Below, piece after piece: positions 46,635-55,725 of a stretch of DNA of 64,000 nucleotides (the first letter of the stretch is position 1; each line of letters starts with the position of its first letter). Position numbers and translations under genes: made by a program. The stretch is from assembly GCA_963808125.1 (NCBI GenBank), contig CAWEEP010000074.1:1-64000 (forward strand), given 5' to 3'. Source of the DNA: CAWEEP01 sp963808125 (GTDB lineage: Bacteria; Chloroflexota; Dormibacteria; Aeolococcales; Aeolococcaceae). The notes under the pieces were generated by a model. That model searched no databases and had not been told where the DNA came from. It saw only the letters and a list, made by a program, of their open reading frames with translations.

Positions 46635-47618
46635 GTGCGGGTCATCATCCGCCGGCTTGGCTTCTACCTCCTGACCGCCTGGGTCGCCATCACCGTCAAC
46701 TTCGCTCTGCCCCGTCTCGTGCCCGGCAATCCCGTCGCCGGCATGATCGGCCGGCTGACCGAGGGCCACCTCTGCAACGACGCGTGCGTCCTGGCCCTCC
46801 AGGAGCAGTTCGGCGTCGGACTGAACGCCAGCTGGCTGTCCCAGTACGCCAGCTACTGGGGCGACATCTTCCACGGCAACCTCGGCTACTCCTACTTCGA
46901 GAGCGCCTCGGTCGGCTCCCTGATCGGTGCCGCGCTGCCCTGGACGATCGGCTTGCTCGGGCTGGCCACCGTCCTGAGCTTCATTCTCGGCACCCTCATC
47001 GGCATCGTCCTGGGCTGGTTCCGCGGCTCTGCCCTGGACTGGGTGCTGCCCGGGACCACCTTCTTCCAGGGCATCCCCTACTTCTTCCTCGCTCTGGTCC
47101 TGCTGATGCTCTTCGGCACGGTGCTCAAGTGGTTTCCCATCGCCCAGGGCTACGACATCATCAACACCACCCCCGGGTGGAACATGGCCTACATCGGCGG
47201 GGTCCTCGACCACGGGTTCCTGCCCGCACTCACCATCGTCCTTGCCTCCATCGCCGGCTGGATCATGGGCATGCGCAACATGATGGTCATCACCATGGAC
47301 GAGGACTTCGTCCTGGTGGCTCGGGCCAAGGGGCTACCCTCGCGGAGGGTCGTCTGGTACGCGGCCCGCAACGCTCTCCTCCCCAGCGTCGCCAACTTCG
47401 CGCTCTCCATCAGCCTGATCGTCGCCGGGCAGCTCCTCGTCGAGATCGTGTTCAGCTACCCGGGCATTGGCAAGCTGCTGTTCGACGCCGTCACCCAGGG
47501 CGACTACCCGCTGGTCGACGGCCTCTTCCTGGTCATCACTCTGGTGGTGCTCGTGGCCAACCTTCTCGCCGACGTGGTGTACGTGTTCATCGACCCCCGA
47601 GCCCGTCAGGAGGCCTGA
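46635..47618 (+). CDS. ABC transporter permease, DppB/OppB type
   Basis: First inner-membrane permease of a peptide/opine/nickel-type (PepT) ABC importer, 327 residues from GTG 46635. Six hydrophobic segments are visible. The N-terminus is typical (IRRLGFYLLTAWVAITVNFALPRLVPGNP), and the coupling EAA-like loop reads FVLVARAKGLPSRRVVWYAARNALLP. Members of this family carry oligopeptides, but also cellobiose and cello-oligosaccharides in several thermophiles and archaea. The adjacent cellobiose phosphorylase supports a sugar substrate. Five bases separate it from the second permease. Confidence 0.92.
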   Translation: MRVIIRRLGFYLLTAWVAITVNFALPRLVPGNPVAGMIGRLTEGHLCNDACVLALQEQFGVGLNASWLSQYASYWGDIFHGNLGYSYFESASVGSLIGAALPWTIGLLGLATVLSFILGTLIGIVLGWFRGSALDWVLPGTTFFQGIPYFFLALVLLMLFGTVLKWFPIAQGYDIINTTPGWNMAYIGGVLDHGFLPALTIVLASIAGWIMGMRNMMVITMDEDFVLVARAKGLPSRRVVWYAARNALLPSVANFALSISLIVAGQLLVEIVFSYPGIGKLLFDAVTQGDYPLVDGLFLVITLVVLVANLLADVVYVFIDPRARQEA

Positions 47619-47623
47619 CCCGG

Positions 47624-48694
47624 ATGACCATCGCCCCCACCCTGACGGGAACGCCGGGCACGGCGCCGGCCTCGGCCCCGGCGGAGACCCGTTCCCGCGT
47701 GCTGCGCCTGCCGCGTTCGCCGAAGATCATCGTCGGGCTGGTCATCCTGGCGCTGTTCGCGCTGATGGCCATCATCGGGCCGCTGATCGCCCCCTACTCC
47801 CCCGATTACTACAGCCTCAGCTTCGTCGCCCACACGCCCATCCCCGGCAATCCCGGCCTGTACTACCCAACACCCCTCTCGCCGTCGGGCGCCCACTGGC
47901 TGGGTACCACCGAGTACGCCCAGGACGTCTGGTCCCAGTTGCTCTGGTCAGCCCGCGCCACGCTCCTGGTCGGCTTCCTCGCCGGGCTCATCGCCACGGC
48001 GATGTCGGTGCTCGTCGGGGTGAGCGCCGGGTACTTGGGCGGCTACTCTGACGAGGGGCTGTCGCTCTTCTCCAACGTCTTCCTCGCCATCCCCGGCCTA
48101 CCCCTCCTCATCGTCCTCGCCAGCTACGTGCCGTCCGCCGACACGGACCCGGTGCTGATCGCCCTCATCGTCGCAGTCACTGGCTGGGCGTACGGCGCGA
48201 GGGTCATGCGAGCGCAGACGCTGTCGCTGCGAAACCGCGACTTCGTCGAGGCGGCCAGGGTTGCCGGCGAGAGCCGGCTGCGCATCATCCTCGCCGAGGT
48301 CCTGCCCAACCTCGTCCCCATCGTCGCGGCCTCCTTCCTCTTCACCACGCTCTACGCCATCGGCGCCTACGTCTCCCTCTCCTTCCTCGGGCTGGCCGGC
48401 ACCGACGTCTGGAACTGGGGGACGATGCTCTTCCACGCGCAGGCCCAGAGCGCCGTCATCAGCGGCTGGTGGTGGTGGTGGGCTCCCCCCGGCATCTGCA
48501 TCGCTCTGGTCGCCACCGCGCTGGCGCTGGTCAACTTCGGCATCGACGAGTTCATCAACCCCCGGCTGCGCGCCTCCGGCGTCTCCAGCAAGGCGGCGCG
48601 CAAGGCGGGCGTGGGTGGCCGGCCGAAGTTCGGCTACACCCCCGTGATGCGGAAGAAGGCATCGGCCCCCGTTGCCGAAGGGAGTGCCCAATGA
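47624..48694 (+). CDS. ABC transporter permease, DppC/OppC type
   Basis: Second permease, 356 residues from ATG 47624. A cytoplasmic leader of 35 residues precedes helix 1 (IIVGLVILALFALMAIIGPLIAP). The usual extracytoplasmic loop with GAHWLGTTEYAQDVWSQL follows, then the coupling loop NRDFVEAARVAGESRLRII and the segment AIGAYVSLSFLGL. An extra basic C-terminal tail of about 40 residues (SKAARKAGVGGRPKF) is present. Its stop overlaps the ATG of the first ATPase gene (ATGA). Confidence 0.92.
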   Translation: MTIAPTLTGTPGTAPASAPAETRSRVLRLPRSPKIIVGLVILALFALMAIIGPLIAPYSPDYYSLSFVAHTPIPGNPGLYYPTPLSPSGAHWLGTTEYAQDVWSQLLWSARATLLVGFLAGLIATAMSVLVGVSAGYLGGYSDEGLSLFSNVFLAIPGLPLLIVLASYVPSADTDPVLIALIVAVTGWAYGARVMRAQTLSLRNRDFVEAARVAGESRLRIILAEVLPNLVPIVAASFLFTTLYAIGAYVSLSFLGLAGTDVWNWGTMLFHAQAQSAVISGWWWWWAPPGICIALVATALALVNFGIDEFINPRLRASGVSSKAARKAGVGGRPKFGYTPVMRKKASAPVAEGSAQ

Positions 48695-49854
48695 GCCCGG
48701 ATACGAGCCGGGTCACCGGCTCGGCAGGCGCGGTGGTTCCCGCCGTGGCCCCGAAGCTCGCCGAGCCGGTGCTCGAGATCAAGGGTCTCTGCGTCGATTA
48801 CGGCTACGGCGAGGACGCGGTCCACGCGGTTGTGGACTGTGACCTGACGCTGCGTCGCGGACAGGTCCTCGGGCTGGCGGGCGAGAGCGGCAGTGGCAAG
48901 TCGACCATCGCCATGGCCGCCATCCGCCTCCTGCGCGCTCCCGGGATCATCACCGGCGGGGAGGTCGTCTTCCACTCCAAGAAGACCGGCCCTGACGGGG
49001 AGAGGCTGACCATCGACATGCTGGCCGCCAGCGAGGAGCAGTTGCGCTCGGTGCGGTGGTCCGACATCTCGGTCGTCTTCCAGAGCGCACTGAACGCGCT
49101 GAACCCGGTGAAGAGCATCGGCTACCAGTTCAACGACCTCCTGCAGGTGCACCGCCCCGATCTCTCCGGCTCGCAGAGGACAGAGCGGGCGGCCCACCTC
49201 CTCAACCTGGTGGGAATGACCGGCGACCGGCTGCGCAGCTTCGCCCACGAGCTCTCCGGCGGCATGCGGCAGCGCGCCATGATCGCCATGGCCCTGGCTC
49301 TCGAGCCGCAGGTGATGATCCTCGACGAGCCGACCACCGCCCTCGACGTGGTCACCCAGCGCGAGATCCTCGAGGAGCTGATGGGCCTGCGCGACCGCCT
49401 CGGTTTCGCCGCCCTCTTCATCACCCACGACCTGTCCCTGTTGGTCGAGCTGGCCGACGACATCGCGGTGATGTACGCCGGCCGCCTGGCCGAGCGCGCC
49501 GCCTCCGCCTCGCTGTTCCGGGCGCCGCGGCATCCGTACACGTACGGCCTTCTTCACTGCTTCCCCCCGATGCACGGGGAGCGGGGCTCGATGGACGGCA
49601 TCCCCGGTTCGCCGCCCGATCTCAAGGCCATCCCGTCGGGATGCGCCTTCCACCCGCGCTGTCCATGGGCGATGGAGCGGTGCCGGCTGGAGGTGCCCGC
49701 CCTGACCTCGATCAACGGCTCGAGCCGTGAGGCCGCCTGCTGGCTCCACAGCGCGGGGGCGACGGTCCCAACCGAGTTGGGCCTCCCCGATCCGGCCGCG
49801 CCGAAGCCCGTGTCGGTGCCCGCTGCCCCGCGCCCCCGGAGGGCCGATCGATGA
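48691..49854 (+). CDS. ABC transporter ATP-binding protein, DppD/OppD type
   Basis: Cytoplasmic ATPase of the importer, 387 residues. Walker A is GESGSGKSTIAMA, the Q-loop region SVVFQSALNALNP, the signature ELSGGMRQRAMIAMAL, Walker B VMILDEPTTALD and the switch His in FITHDLSLL. The oligopeptide-type C-terminal extension has the Cys cluster GCAFHPRCPWAMERC, which can hold an iron-sulfur cluster in related proteins. The start overlaps the permease stop, and its own stop overlaps the next ATPase start. Confidence 0.93.
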   Translation: MSPDTSRVTGSAGAVVPAVAPKLAEPVLEIKGLCVDYGYGEDAVHAVVDCDLTLRRGQVLGLAGESGSGKSTIAMAAIRLLRAPGIITGGEVVFHSKKTGPDGERLTIDMLAASEEQLRSVRWSDISVVFQSALNALNPVKSIGYQFNDLLQVHRPDLSGSQRTERAAHLLNLVGMTGDRLRSFAHELSGGMRQRAMIAMALALEPQVMILDEPTTALDVVTQREILEELMGLRDRLGFAALFITHDLSLLVELADDIAVMYAGRLAERAASASLFRAPRHPYTYGLLHCFPPMHGERGSMDGIPGSPPDLKAIPSGCAFHPRCPWAMERCRLEVPALTSINGSSREAACWLHSAGATVPTELGLPDPAAPKPVSVPAAPRPRRADR

Positions 49855-50942
49855 GCCTGGCAGCGCCGCAGACGCCGGCGGACAGCGCCACCCAGGCCCC
49901 AGTGCTGGAAGGCCGTCACCTCACCAAGTACTTCTGGGTCAAGAACAAGAGTGGAGTGTTCTCCCGCCGGGCCCGGCTCAGCGCGGTGGAGGACGTCTCC
50001 ATCAGCCTCGCCGCCGGCCGGGTCACCGCCGTGGTCGGGGAGAGCGGCTCCGGGAAGACGACCGTCGCCCGGATGCTGGCCAAGATCATCAACCCCAACG
50101 TCGGCGAGGTGCTGCTCGACGGCACGCCCGTCCCGCACCGGCGGTCGCGCCAGTACGCGTCGAACGTGCAGATGGTCTTCCAGGACCCGTTCGCCTCCCT
50201 CAACCCCGTGCACCGGGTTCGCTACGACCTGATCCGGCCCCTGAAGATCCATCACGCCGCTGAAGGGAACATCGACGACGCGGTGGCCGACCTGCTTCGC
50301 CGTGTGGCTCTGGAGCCCGCCTCGCAGTTCGTGGACAAGTTCCCCCATGAGCTCTCCGGCGGACAGCGCCAGCGCGTGGCCATCGCCCGCGCCCTCGCTG
50401 TCCGCCCTCGCGTCCTGCTCGCCGATGAGCCGGTGTCGATGCTCGACGTCTCCATCCGCCTGGGCGTGCTCAACCTCCTTGCCGACCTGCGTGACCGCGA
50501 GCACCTGGCCATCCTCTACGTCACCCACGACATCGCCTCGGCGCGGTATCTCGCCGAGACCATCGTTGTCATGTACGCCGGTCAGCTCGTCGAGCAGGCT
50601 CCCAGCGGCAGCCTCACCGACAACCCGGCGCACCCCTACACACAGCTGCTGCTCTCCGCCGCTCCCGATCCCGACCGCCAGGAACCCCCGACCCTCGCCG
50701 GCAGCGGCGCCCCGCCAAGCCTCATCGCGCCGCCCAGCGGCTGCCGTTTCCACCCGCGCTGCCCGTACGTCATGGACATCTGCTCGCAGCAGGCGCCCCC
50801 GAGCGTCGAGGTGGGAACCGGGCATTCGGCCGCCTGCTGGCTCCATGTCGAGCCGGCGAAGCGGCGCCTCGACGGCGCCGTGATCCCTGCGAACGCAACC
50901 CCGGCGAACGCAACCCTGAGTAGCACCCCGGAGGAGGACTGA
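49851..50942 (+). CDS. ABC transporter ATP-binding protein, DppF/OppF type
   Basis: Second ATPase, 363 residues, ATG overlapping the previous stop. Walker A GESGSGKTTVARM, Q-loop MVFQDPFASLNPVHRVRYD, signature ELSGGQRQRVAIARAL, Walker B VLLADEPVSMLD, switch His in YVTHDIASA. The C-terminal Cys motif is GCRFHPRCPYVMDIC. The family-typical HLTKYFWVKNKSGVFSRR N-terminus is present. The two ATPases would form a heterodimer under the two permeases. Confidence 0.93.
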   Translation: MSLAAPQTPADSATQAPVLEGRHLTKYFWVKNKSGVFSRRARLSAVEDVSISLAAGRVTAVVGESGSGKTTVARMLAKIINPNVGEVLLDGTPVPHRRSRQYASNVQMVFQDPFASLNPVHRVRYDLIRPLKIHHAAEGNIDDAVADLLRRVALEPASQFVDKFPHELSGGQRQRVAIARALAVRPRVLLADEPVSMLDVSIRLGVLNLLADLRDREHLAILYVTHDIASARYLAETIVVMYAGQLVEQAPSGSLTDNPAHPYTQLLLSAAPDPDRQEPPTLAGSGAPPSLIAPPSGCRFHPRCPYVMDICSQQAPPSVEVGTGHSAACWLHVEPAKRRLDGAVIPANATPANATLSSTPEED

Positions 50943-51127
50943 GGAGGAGATGGCCCATGGCATAGTTCGAACCCCGCCGGCCTCCGCGAGCGGATGGAGA
51001 CCGCCGCTCGGCGCGCGTCAGCGCGACGCCGGGCCTGATCGGCCTCCATAGCCGGCTCCTCCGGAAACCGGCACCCATTAGCAGAGTGCGGCTCACTCGG
51101 GCCGCGCATCACGGAGATCACGCATAG

Positions 51128-52859
51128 ATGAATCCCAGAGCACTGGTGGCGCTGGCCGCTGTTGCCGCTCTCGGAGCGGCCGCATGTGGCTCGTCGTCCA
51201 CTTCGACCTCGCCTGGTACCGGCTCAGGCAAGCCCGGGCCGGCCCTGGTTGAGGAAGCGAACACAGGTGTCACGTTCACTCAGAACTTCAACCCGTTCGA
51301 ACTCCTCGTCGACGGCGAAGGCGATGAACATGACGTCGCTCGTGTACGAGCCCCTGTTCGAGTTCGATGCCCTCAACCCTGCCGAGATCCATCCTTGGCT
51401 CGGCACCAAGTACAGCTTCGACAGCACCGGTCAGAACCTCACCGTCACGATTCGTAGTGGCGTGAAGTGGAACGACGGCTCGGCCCTCACGGCCAACGAC
51501 GTCGCCTTCACCTTCTCGCTCATCATGAACAACTCTGCGGCGAACGACAACGGCGTTCCGACTCAGTCGTCTGCCCCGACGGTCAGCGGCGACACCGTGA
51601 CGCTGCACTTCGCGACGGCCCAGTACACGAACCTCAACTCGATCCTGGGCTCGCAGCTCATCGTTCCGCAGAAGCAGTGGACCTCCGTCTCGACCCCGGC
51701 CACGGCGACCATCGCCACCCCGGTCGGCTCGGGTCCCTTCATGCTGTCGAGCTTCTCCACCCAGGTGATCAAGTTCAAGCCCAACAAGTACTACTGGGGC
51801 GGCACTCCTCCCGAGTCCGAGGTTGACGTTCCGTACTACGCGACCAATGACGCGGCCAGCCAGGCTCTCGTCGCTGGTACCCTTGACTGGGCTGGCAACG
51901 ACATCGCCAACGTCTACGCCAACTACGTGGACCTGAACCCCTCGACCAACCACGCATGGTTTGCCCCTGGCAACACCGTGACCCTGTGGTTCAACGTCAG
52001 CGGCGCCAACGCGGTGCCCGCTCTTGAAGATGCCCAGGTTCGCCTGGCCATCAGCGCCGGCATCGACCGCACGGCTCTCGCCGAACTCGGTGAGTTGGGC
52101 TACGAGCAGCCGGCAACGTCGTCCAGCGGTCTCGAGCTGCCGAGCCAGTCGGCCTACCTGACCGCGGCGCAGACCAATGACCTCGAGGCCGACAACGACC
52201 CCGCCAAGGTCAACAAGATCCTCACTGCCGATGGCTACACCGCCCCCGCCGCTGGCGCGGGCTCGTGCACCTCGGCCTCTGGCGCAGCACCCGCAGTGCC
52301 CGCCAACTGCTACACCAAGGGCGGAACCCCGATCGTGTTCGCGATCGAGGACCCGGTCCCCTACTCCGACTACTGGGAAGATGACCAGCTCATCGTCTCG
52401 GAGCTGAACTCCGAGGGTATCGCCGCCTGGTCGAAGGGTGACAACCCTGACACCGGCTGGTACACCGACATGGGCGACGGCAACTTCCAGTCGATGATCC
52501 ACTGGGGCAACGGTGGTGCCACCCCGTTCGTGCAGCTGCAGAACTGGCTGGATTCGTCCCAGCCTGAGTCCGCGGGCGATTACGGCAAGTACGTGAACGC
52601 AGACGCGGCAGCAGCCCTGACCACGCTCGAGGGCACCAACCCGGACAACACCGCGGCAGTGACCACGGCCGTCCAGACCCTCACGAACATCATCTCGACT
52701 AACGCTCCGGTTGTGCCTCTGCTCTACGGCGCGGACTGGAACGTTTACAGCACCGCTCACTACGTTGGCTGGCCGGATGGCGCGAATCCCTACATGGATC
52801 CCTCGCCGGACGACCCGCAGCTTCCCTACATCCTGATGCAGCTCAAGGCTGTCGGCTGA
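51128..52859 (+). CDS. Family 5 solute-binding lipoprotein (frameshifted)
   Basis: Extracellular binding protein of the importer, about 576 residues when restored. The signal ends in the lipobox LGAAACGSS with a Ser/Thr-rich linker. Family 5 pieces: TFTQNFNPF, MTSLVYEPLFEFD, GVKWNDGSALTANDVAF, PVGSGPFMLSSF, FKPNKYYWGG and the C-terminal LLYGADWNVY. One extra base in GAACTC (51299-51304) breaks it after the first 57 residues. Codons such as GCT, GTT and GGT are more frequent than in neighbouring genes and GC is visibly lower, as often seen for highly expressed binding proteins or acquired genes. The ligand is probably a cello-oligosaccharide by context. Confidence 0.88.
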
Positions 52860-52873
52860 CGTATCTAATGTCT

Positions 52874-52892
52874 CTCTGACCTCGGGTCAGAG
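52874..52892 (+). terminator. Stem-loop directly after the binding-protein gene
   Basis: CTCTGACC-TCG-GGTCAGAG forms a perfect 8-bp stem 15 bases after the stop codon. No U-run follows. It may protect the 3' end of the binding-protein mRNA, giving it a higher level than the phosphorylase message. Confidence 0.5.
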
Positions 52893-52907
52893 GACGGTTC
52901 CGTGGTC

Positions 52908-52933
52908 GGCCCGCCCAGCGTGATGGGCGGGCC
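52908..52933 (+). terminator. Second stem-loop of the cluster
   Basis: GGCCCGCCCA and TGGGCGGGCC pair perfectly (10 bp) around a six-base loop. Very GC-rich and stable, 15 bases after the first hairpin. Confidence 0.5.
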
Positions 52934-52934
52934 A

Positions 52935-52963
52935 GATCCGGCCGGCAACGTGCCGGCCGGATC
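52935..52963 (+). terminator. Third stem-loop of the cluster
   Basis: GATCCGGCCGGCA and TGCCGGCCGGATC pair perfectly over 13 bp with a three-base loop (ACG). It starts one base after the second hairpin; the two could stack coaxially. Confidence 0.5.
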
Positions 52964-53022
52964 CCGGGCCAGGGGTGGTGGCCCCGGCCGGCGTCCCAGT
53001 GCGGGGCGGCGGCCGAGGGCCC

Positions 53023-53040
53023 TCCCGCCCGGCGGCGGGA
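53023..53040 (+). repeat. Fourth inverted repeat of the cluster
   Basis: TCCCGCC-CGGC-GGCGGGA, a 7-bp perfect stem with a four-base loop, in the same intergenic region. Role unknown. Confidence 0.4.
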
Positions 53041-53220
53041 CAGCGCACCGACGGGAGCCGGGCCGCACTCCTCGAGTTGCTCCGCCTCCGCCGCTCGCCC
53101 CGCTGTTGCCGGGGCCGCGGAACGCCGCAAACTCCGCCCCCGGGCGGTGGAAGACCGCCCGGCGGGCGATCAGTGGTAGTGTCCCTGCCGCCACGACAGT
53201 CAATCTCACGAGGAGAGGCC

Positions 53221-55674
53221 GTGCGCTACGGACACTTCGATGACGCGCGACGCGAGTACGTCATCTCCCGCCCCGACACCCCCCTTCCCTGGATCAACTA
53301 CCTGGGCATGGAGGAGTACTTCGGCATCATCTCCAATACCGCCGGGGGCTACTCCTTCGTGCGCGACGCGAGGCTGCGGCGCCTGACCCGGTACCGGTAC
53401 AACAACGCGCCGGCGGACATCGGCGGCCGCTACCTCTACCTGCGTGATGACGCGACCGGCGAGAACTGGTCCCCCTCCTGGCAACCGACGCAGACCGCTC
53501 TCGATGCCTACGAGTGCCGGCACGGGCTGGCCTACACCAGGATCGCGTCGACCTACCGCGGCATCCGCGCGGAGACCCTCTACTACGTGCCGCTGGGGGA
53601 GACCCTCGAGGTGTGGCGCCTGCGGCTCAGCAACCTGAGCGCCGAGCACCGGCAGGTATCTCTCTTCTCTTCCATCGAGTTCTGCCTCTGGGACGCGCAG
53701 GACGATGGCACGAACTTCCAGCGCAACTTCTCCACCGGCGAGGTCGAGGTCGTCGACGGTGTCATCTATCACAAGACCGAGTACCGGGAGCGGCGCGACC
53801 ATTTTGCGTACTTCGCCTGCTCGGAGCCGCTGGCGGGCTTCGACACCCAGCGCGAGGATTTCCTCGGTCCCTACCGCGGTTGGGATCGGCCCCTCACCGT
53901 CGAGCGAGGCGCCGCCTGCAACTCGATCGCACACGGGTGGGCGCCGATCGGCTCCCACCACGTCAAGCTGGAAATGGGGCCGCATGACGAGAAGGAGATC
54001 GTCTTCGTGCTCGGCTACGCGGAGAACCTCCGCGACGACAAGTTCGACCCGAAGGGCAGCCAGGTCGTCAACAAGCGGTCTGTGCGGCCCGTCATCGATC
54101 GCTGGCTGCAGCCCGCGACGGTGGAGGCGGGTCTGGCCAAACTCCGCGAGCGATGGGACTCCCTGCTCTCCGCCTACCAGGTGGAGAGCCCGGACGAGCA
54201 CACCGACCGCATGGTCAACCTCTGGAACGCCTACCAGTGCATGGTCACCTTCAACTTGAGCCGCTCGACGTCTCTGTTCGAGTCGGGGATCGGCCGCGGC
54301 ATGGGATTCCGGGACTCCAACCAGGACCTGCTCGGCTTCGTCCACATGATCCCGGAGCGCGCCCGCGATCGCATCCTCGACATCGCGGCGACCCAGCTGC
54401 CCACCGGCGGCGCCTACCACCAGTATCAGCCCCTGACCAAGCGTGGGAACAACGACATCGGCTCCGGCTTCAACGACGATCCGCTCTGGCTCGTGCTCGG
54501 CGTCGCCGCCTACCTGCGTGAGACCGGCGACACGGCGATCCTCGACTGCGCCGTCCCCTACGACAACGACGCGGCGAGCGCGACACCGCTCCTGGAGCAC
54601 CTGGAGCGTAGCCTCGCCTACACGCTGGACCGGCTCGGTTCCCACGGCCTGCCGCTGATCGGCCGTGCCGACTGGAACGACTGCCTCAACCTGAACTGCT
54701 TCTCGGAGACACCGGGCGAACCATTCCAGACCACGGAGAACCGCGAGGGAGGGGTCGCCGAGTTCGTCTTCATCGCCGGCCAGTTCATCCTCGCCGCGAC
54801 GGAGATGGCGACCATCGTCCAGGAACTCGGTCACGGGGAGCAGGCGGCCGCCTACCGCGAGCAGGCGCACCGAATGGAGTTGGCTGTCGCCGAACACGGG
54901 TGGGACGGGGAGTGGTTCCGCCGCGCCTACGACCACTTCGGCAAGCCGGTGGGCTCAGCCTCGTGCGCTGAGGGCCAGATCTTCATCGAACCGCAGGGCA
55001 TGTGCGTCATGGCCGGAGTGGGACTCGCCGACGGCCGGGCCCGGCAGGCCCTCGACAGCGTCGCCCAGCGGCTCGGCACCGAACACGGGCTGAACCTGCT
55101 GCAGCCGGCGTTCACCCACTACTACGTGGAGCTCGGCGAGATCTCCTCCTACCCGCCGGGGTACAAGGAGAACGCCGGAATCTTCTGCCACACCAACCCC
55201 TGGATCATGATCGCCGAGGCGATGGTCGGCGACGGAGCGGCGGCCTTCGACTACTACCGGCGCACCAACCCCTCGGCGCGCGAGGGCATCAGCGACCTCC
55301 ACCGCTGCGAGCCCTATGTCTACGCTCAGATGATCGCCGGCAGCGACGCCCCCAGCCACGGCGAGGCGAAGAACTCGTGGCTCACCGGCTCCGCCGCCTG
55401 GAACTTCGTGGCCATCACCCAGTGGATCCTGGGCATCCGCCCCGAGCACGCGGGACTCCGCATCGACCCCGTGATCCCGGCCGACTGGCCGGGCTTCCGC
55501 GTCATCCGCCGCTTCCGGGGCGCCACCTACCGCATCCGGGTCACCAAGCCGGTGGGGTCCACTGGGCGGGTCACGCGGCTCATCGTCGACGGCACCATGC
55601 TGGAGAGCAACCTCCTGCCTCTTGCCGCCGCCGGCAGCACCGTCGACGTGGAGGCGGTCGTCCCGGCCTCCTAG
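53221..55674 (+). CDS. Cellobiose phosphorylase (GH94)
   Basis: Cytoplasmic enzyme splitting cellobiose with phosphate into glucose 1-phosphate and glucose. The 817 residues from GTG 53221 match cellobiose phosphorylases (about 810). The N-terminus RYGHFDDARREYVISRPDTP and the following LPWINYLG, ISNTAGGYSFVRDARLRRL and NNAPADIGGRYLYLRD are characteristic. The catalytic acid is the second Asp in RADWNDCLNLNCFSE (about residue 487). Phosphate-site regions GIGRGMGFRDSNQD and YKENAGIFCHTNPW are present. GAGGAGAGG lies just upstream. Intact. Cellodextrin phosphorylase is the closest alternative, but it is longer. Confidence 0.93.
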   Translation: MRYGHFDDARREYVISRPDTPLPWINYLGMEEYFGIISNTAGGYSFVRDARLRRLTRYRYNNAPADIGGRYLYLRDDATGENWSPSWQPTQTALDAYECRHGLAYTRIASTYRGIRAETLYYVPLGETLEVWRLRLSNLSAEHRQVSLFSSIEFCLWDAQDDGTNFQRNFSTGEVEVVDGVIYHKTEYRERRDHFAYFACSEPLAGFDTQREDFLGPYRGWDRPLTVERGAACNSIAHGWAPIGSHHVKLEMGPHDEKEIVFVLGYAENLRDDKFDPKGSQVVNKRSVRPVIDRWLQPATVEAGLAKLRERWDSLLSAYQVESPDEHTDRMVNLWNAYQCMVTFNLSRSTSLFESGIGRGMGFRDSNQDLLGFVHMIPERARDRILDIAATQLPTGGAYHQYQPLTKRGNNDIGSGFNDDPLWLVLGVAAYLRETGDTAILDCAVPYDNDAASATPLLEHLERSLAYTLDRLGSHGLPLIGRADWNDCLNLNCFSETPGEPFQTTENREGGVAEFVFIAGQFILAATEMATIVQELGHGEQAAAYREQAHRMELAVAEHGWDGEWFRRAYDHFGKPVGSASCAEGQIFIEPQGMCVMAGVGLADGRARQALDSVAQRLGTEHGLNLLQPAFTHYYVELGEISSYPPGYKENAGIFCHTNPWIMIAEAMVGDGAAAFDYYRRTNPSAREGISDLHRCEPYVYAQMIAGSDAPSHGEAKNSWLTGSAAWNFVAITQWILGIRPEHAGLRIDPVIPADWPGFRVIRRFRGATYRIRVTKPVGSTGRVTRLIVDGTMLESNLLPLAAAGSTVDVEAVVPAS

Positions 55675-55725
55675 GCCCGTCCCGCCGACCCCGCGGTCGC
55701 CCCGCATCCCCCACAATCTCGAGCC

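Larger units (their letters stand above)
52860..53220. other. Intergenic region with a cluster of hairpins
   Basis: This 361-base gap between the binding-protein and cellobiose phosphorylase genes carries no supported gene. It contains four perfect stem-loops (listed separately). Just before the phosphorylase start lies the ribosome binding site GAGGAGAGG. No clear promoter was seen, so the phosphorylase may rely on read-through past the hairpins. Confidence 0.6.

Noticed and set aside
50950..51051. 33-codon frame after the second ATPase gene with a GGAGGAG upstream
   Set aside because: The Shine-Dalgarno-like GA run is part of the preceding gene's end; the peptide is Pro/Arg-rich without features. 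The next real start is at 51128.
52874..53040. CRISPR-like or mobile-element repeat
   Set aside because: The four hairpins differ in sequence and spacing and there are no repeated units or spacers.
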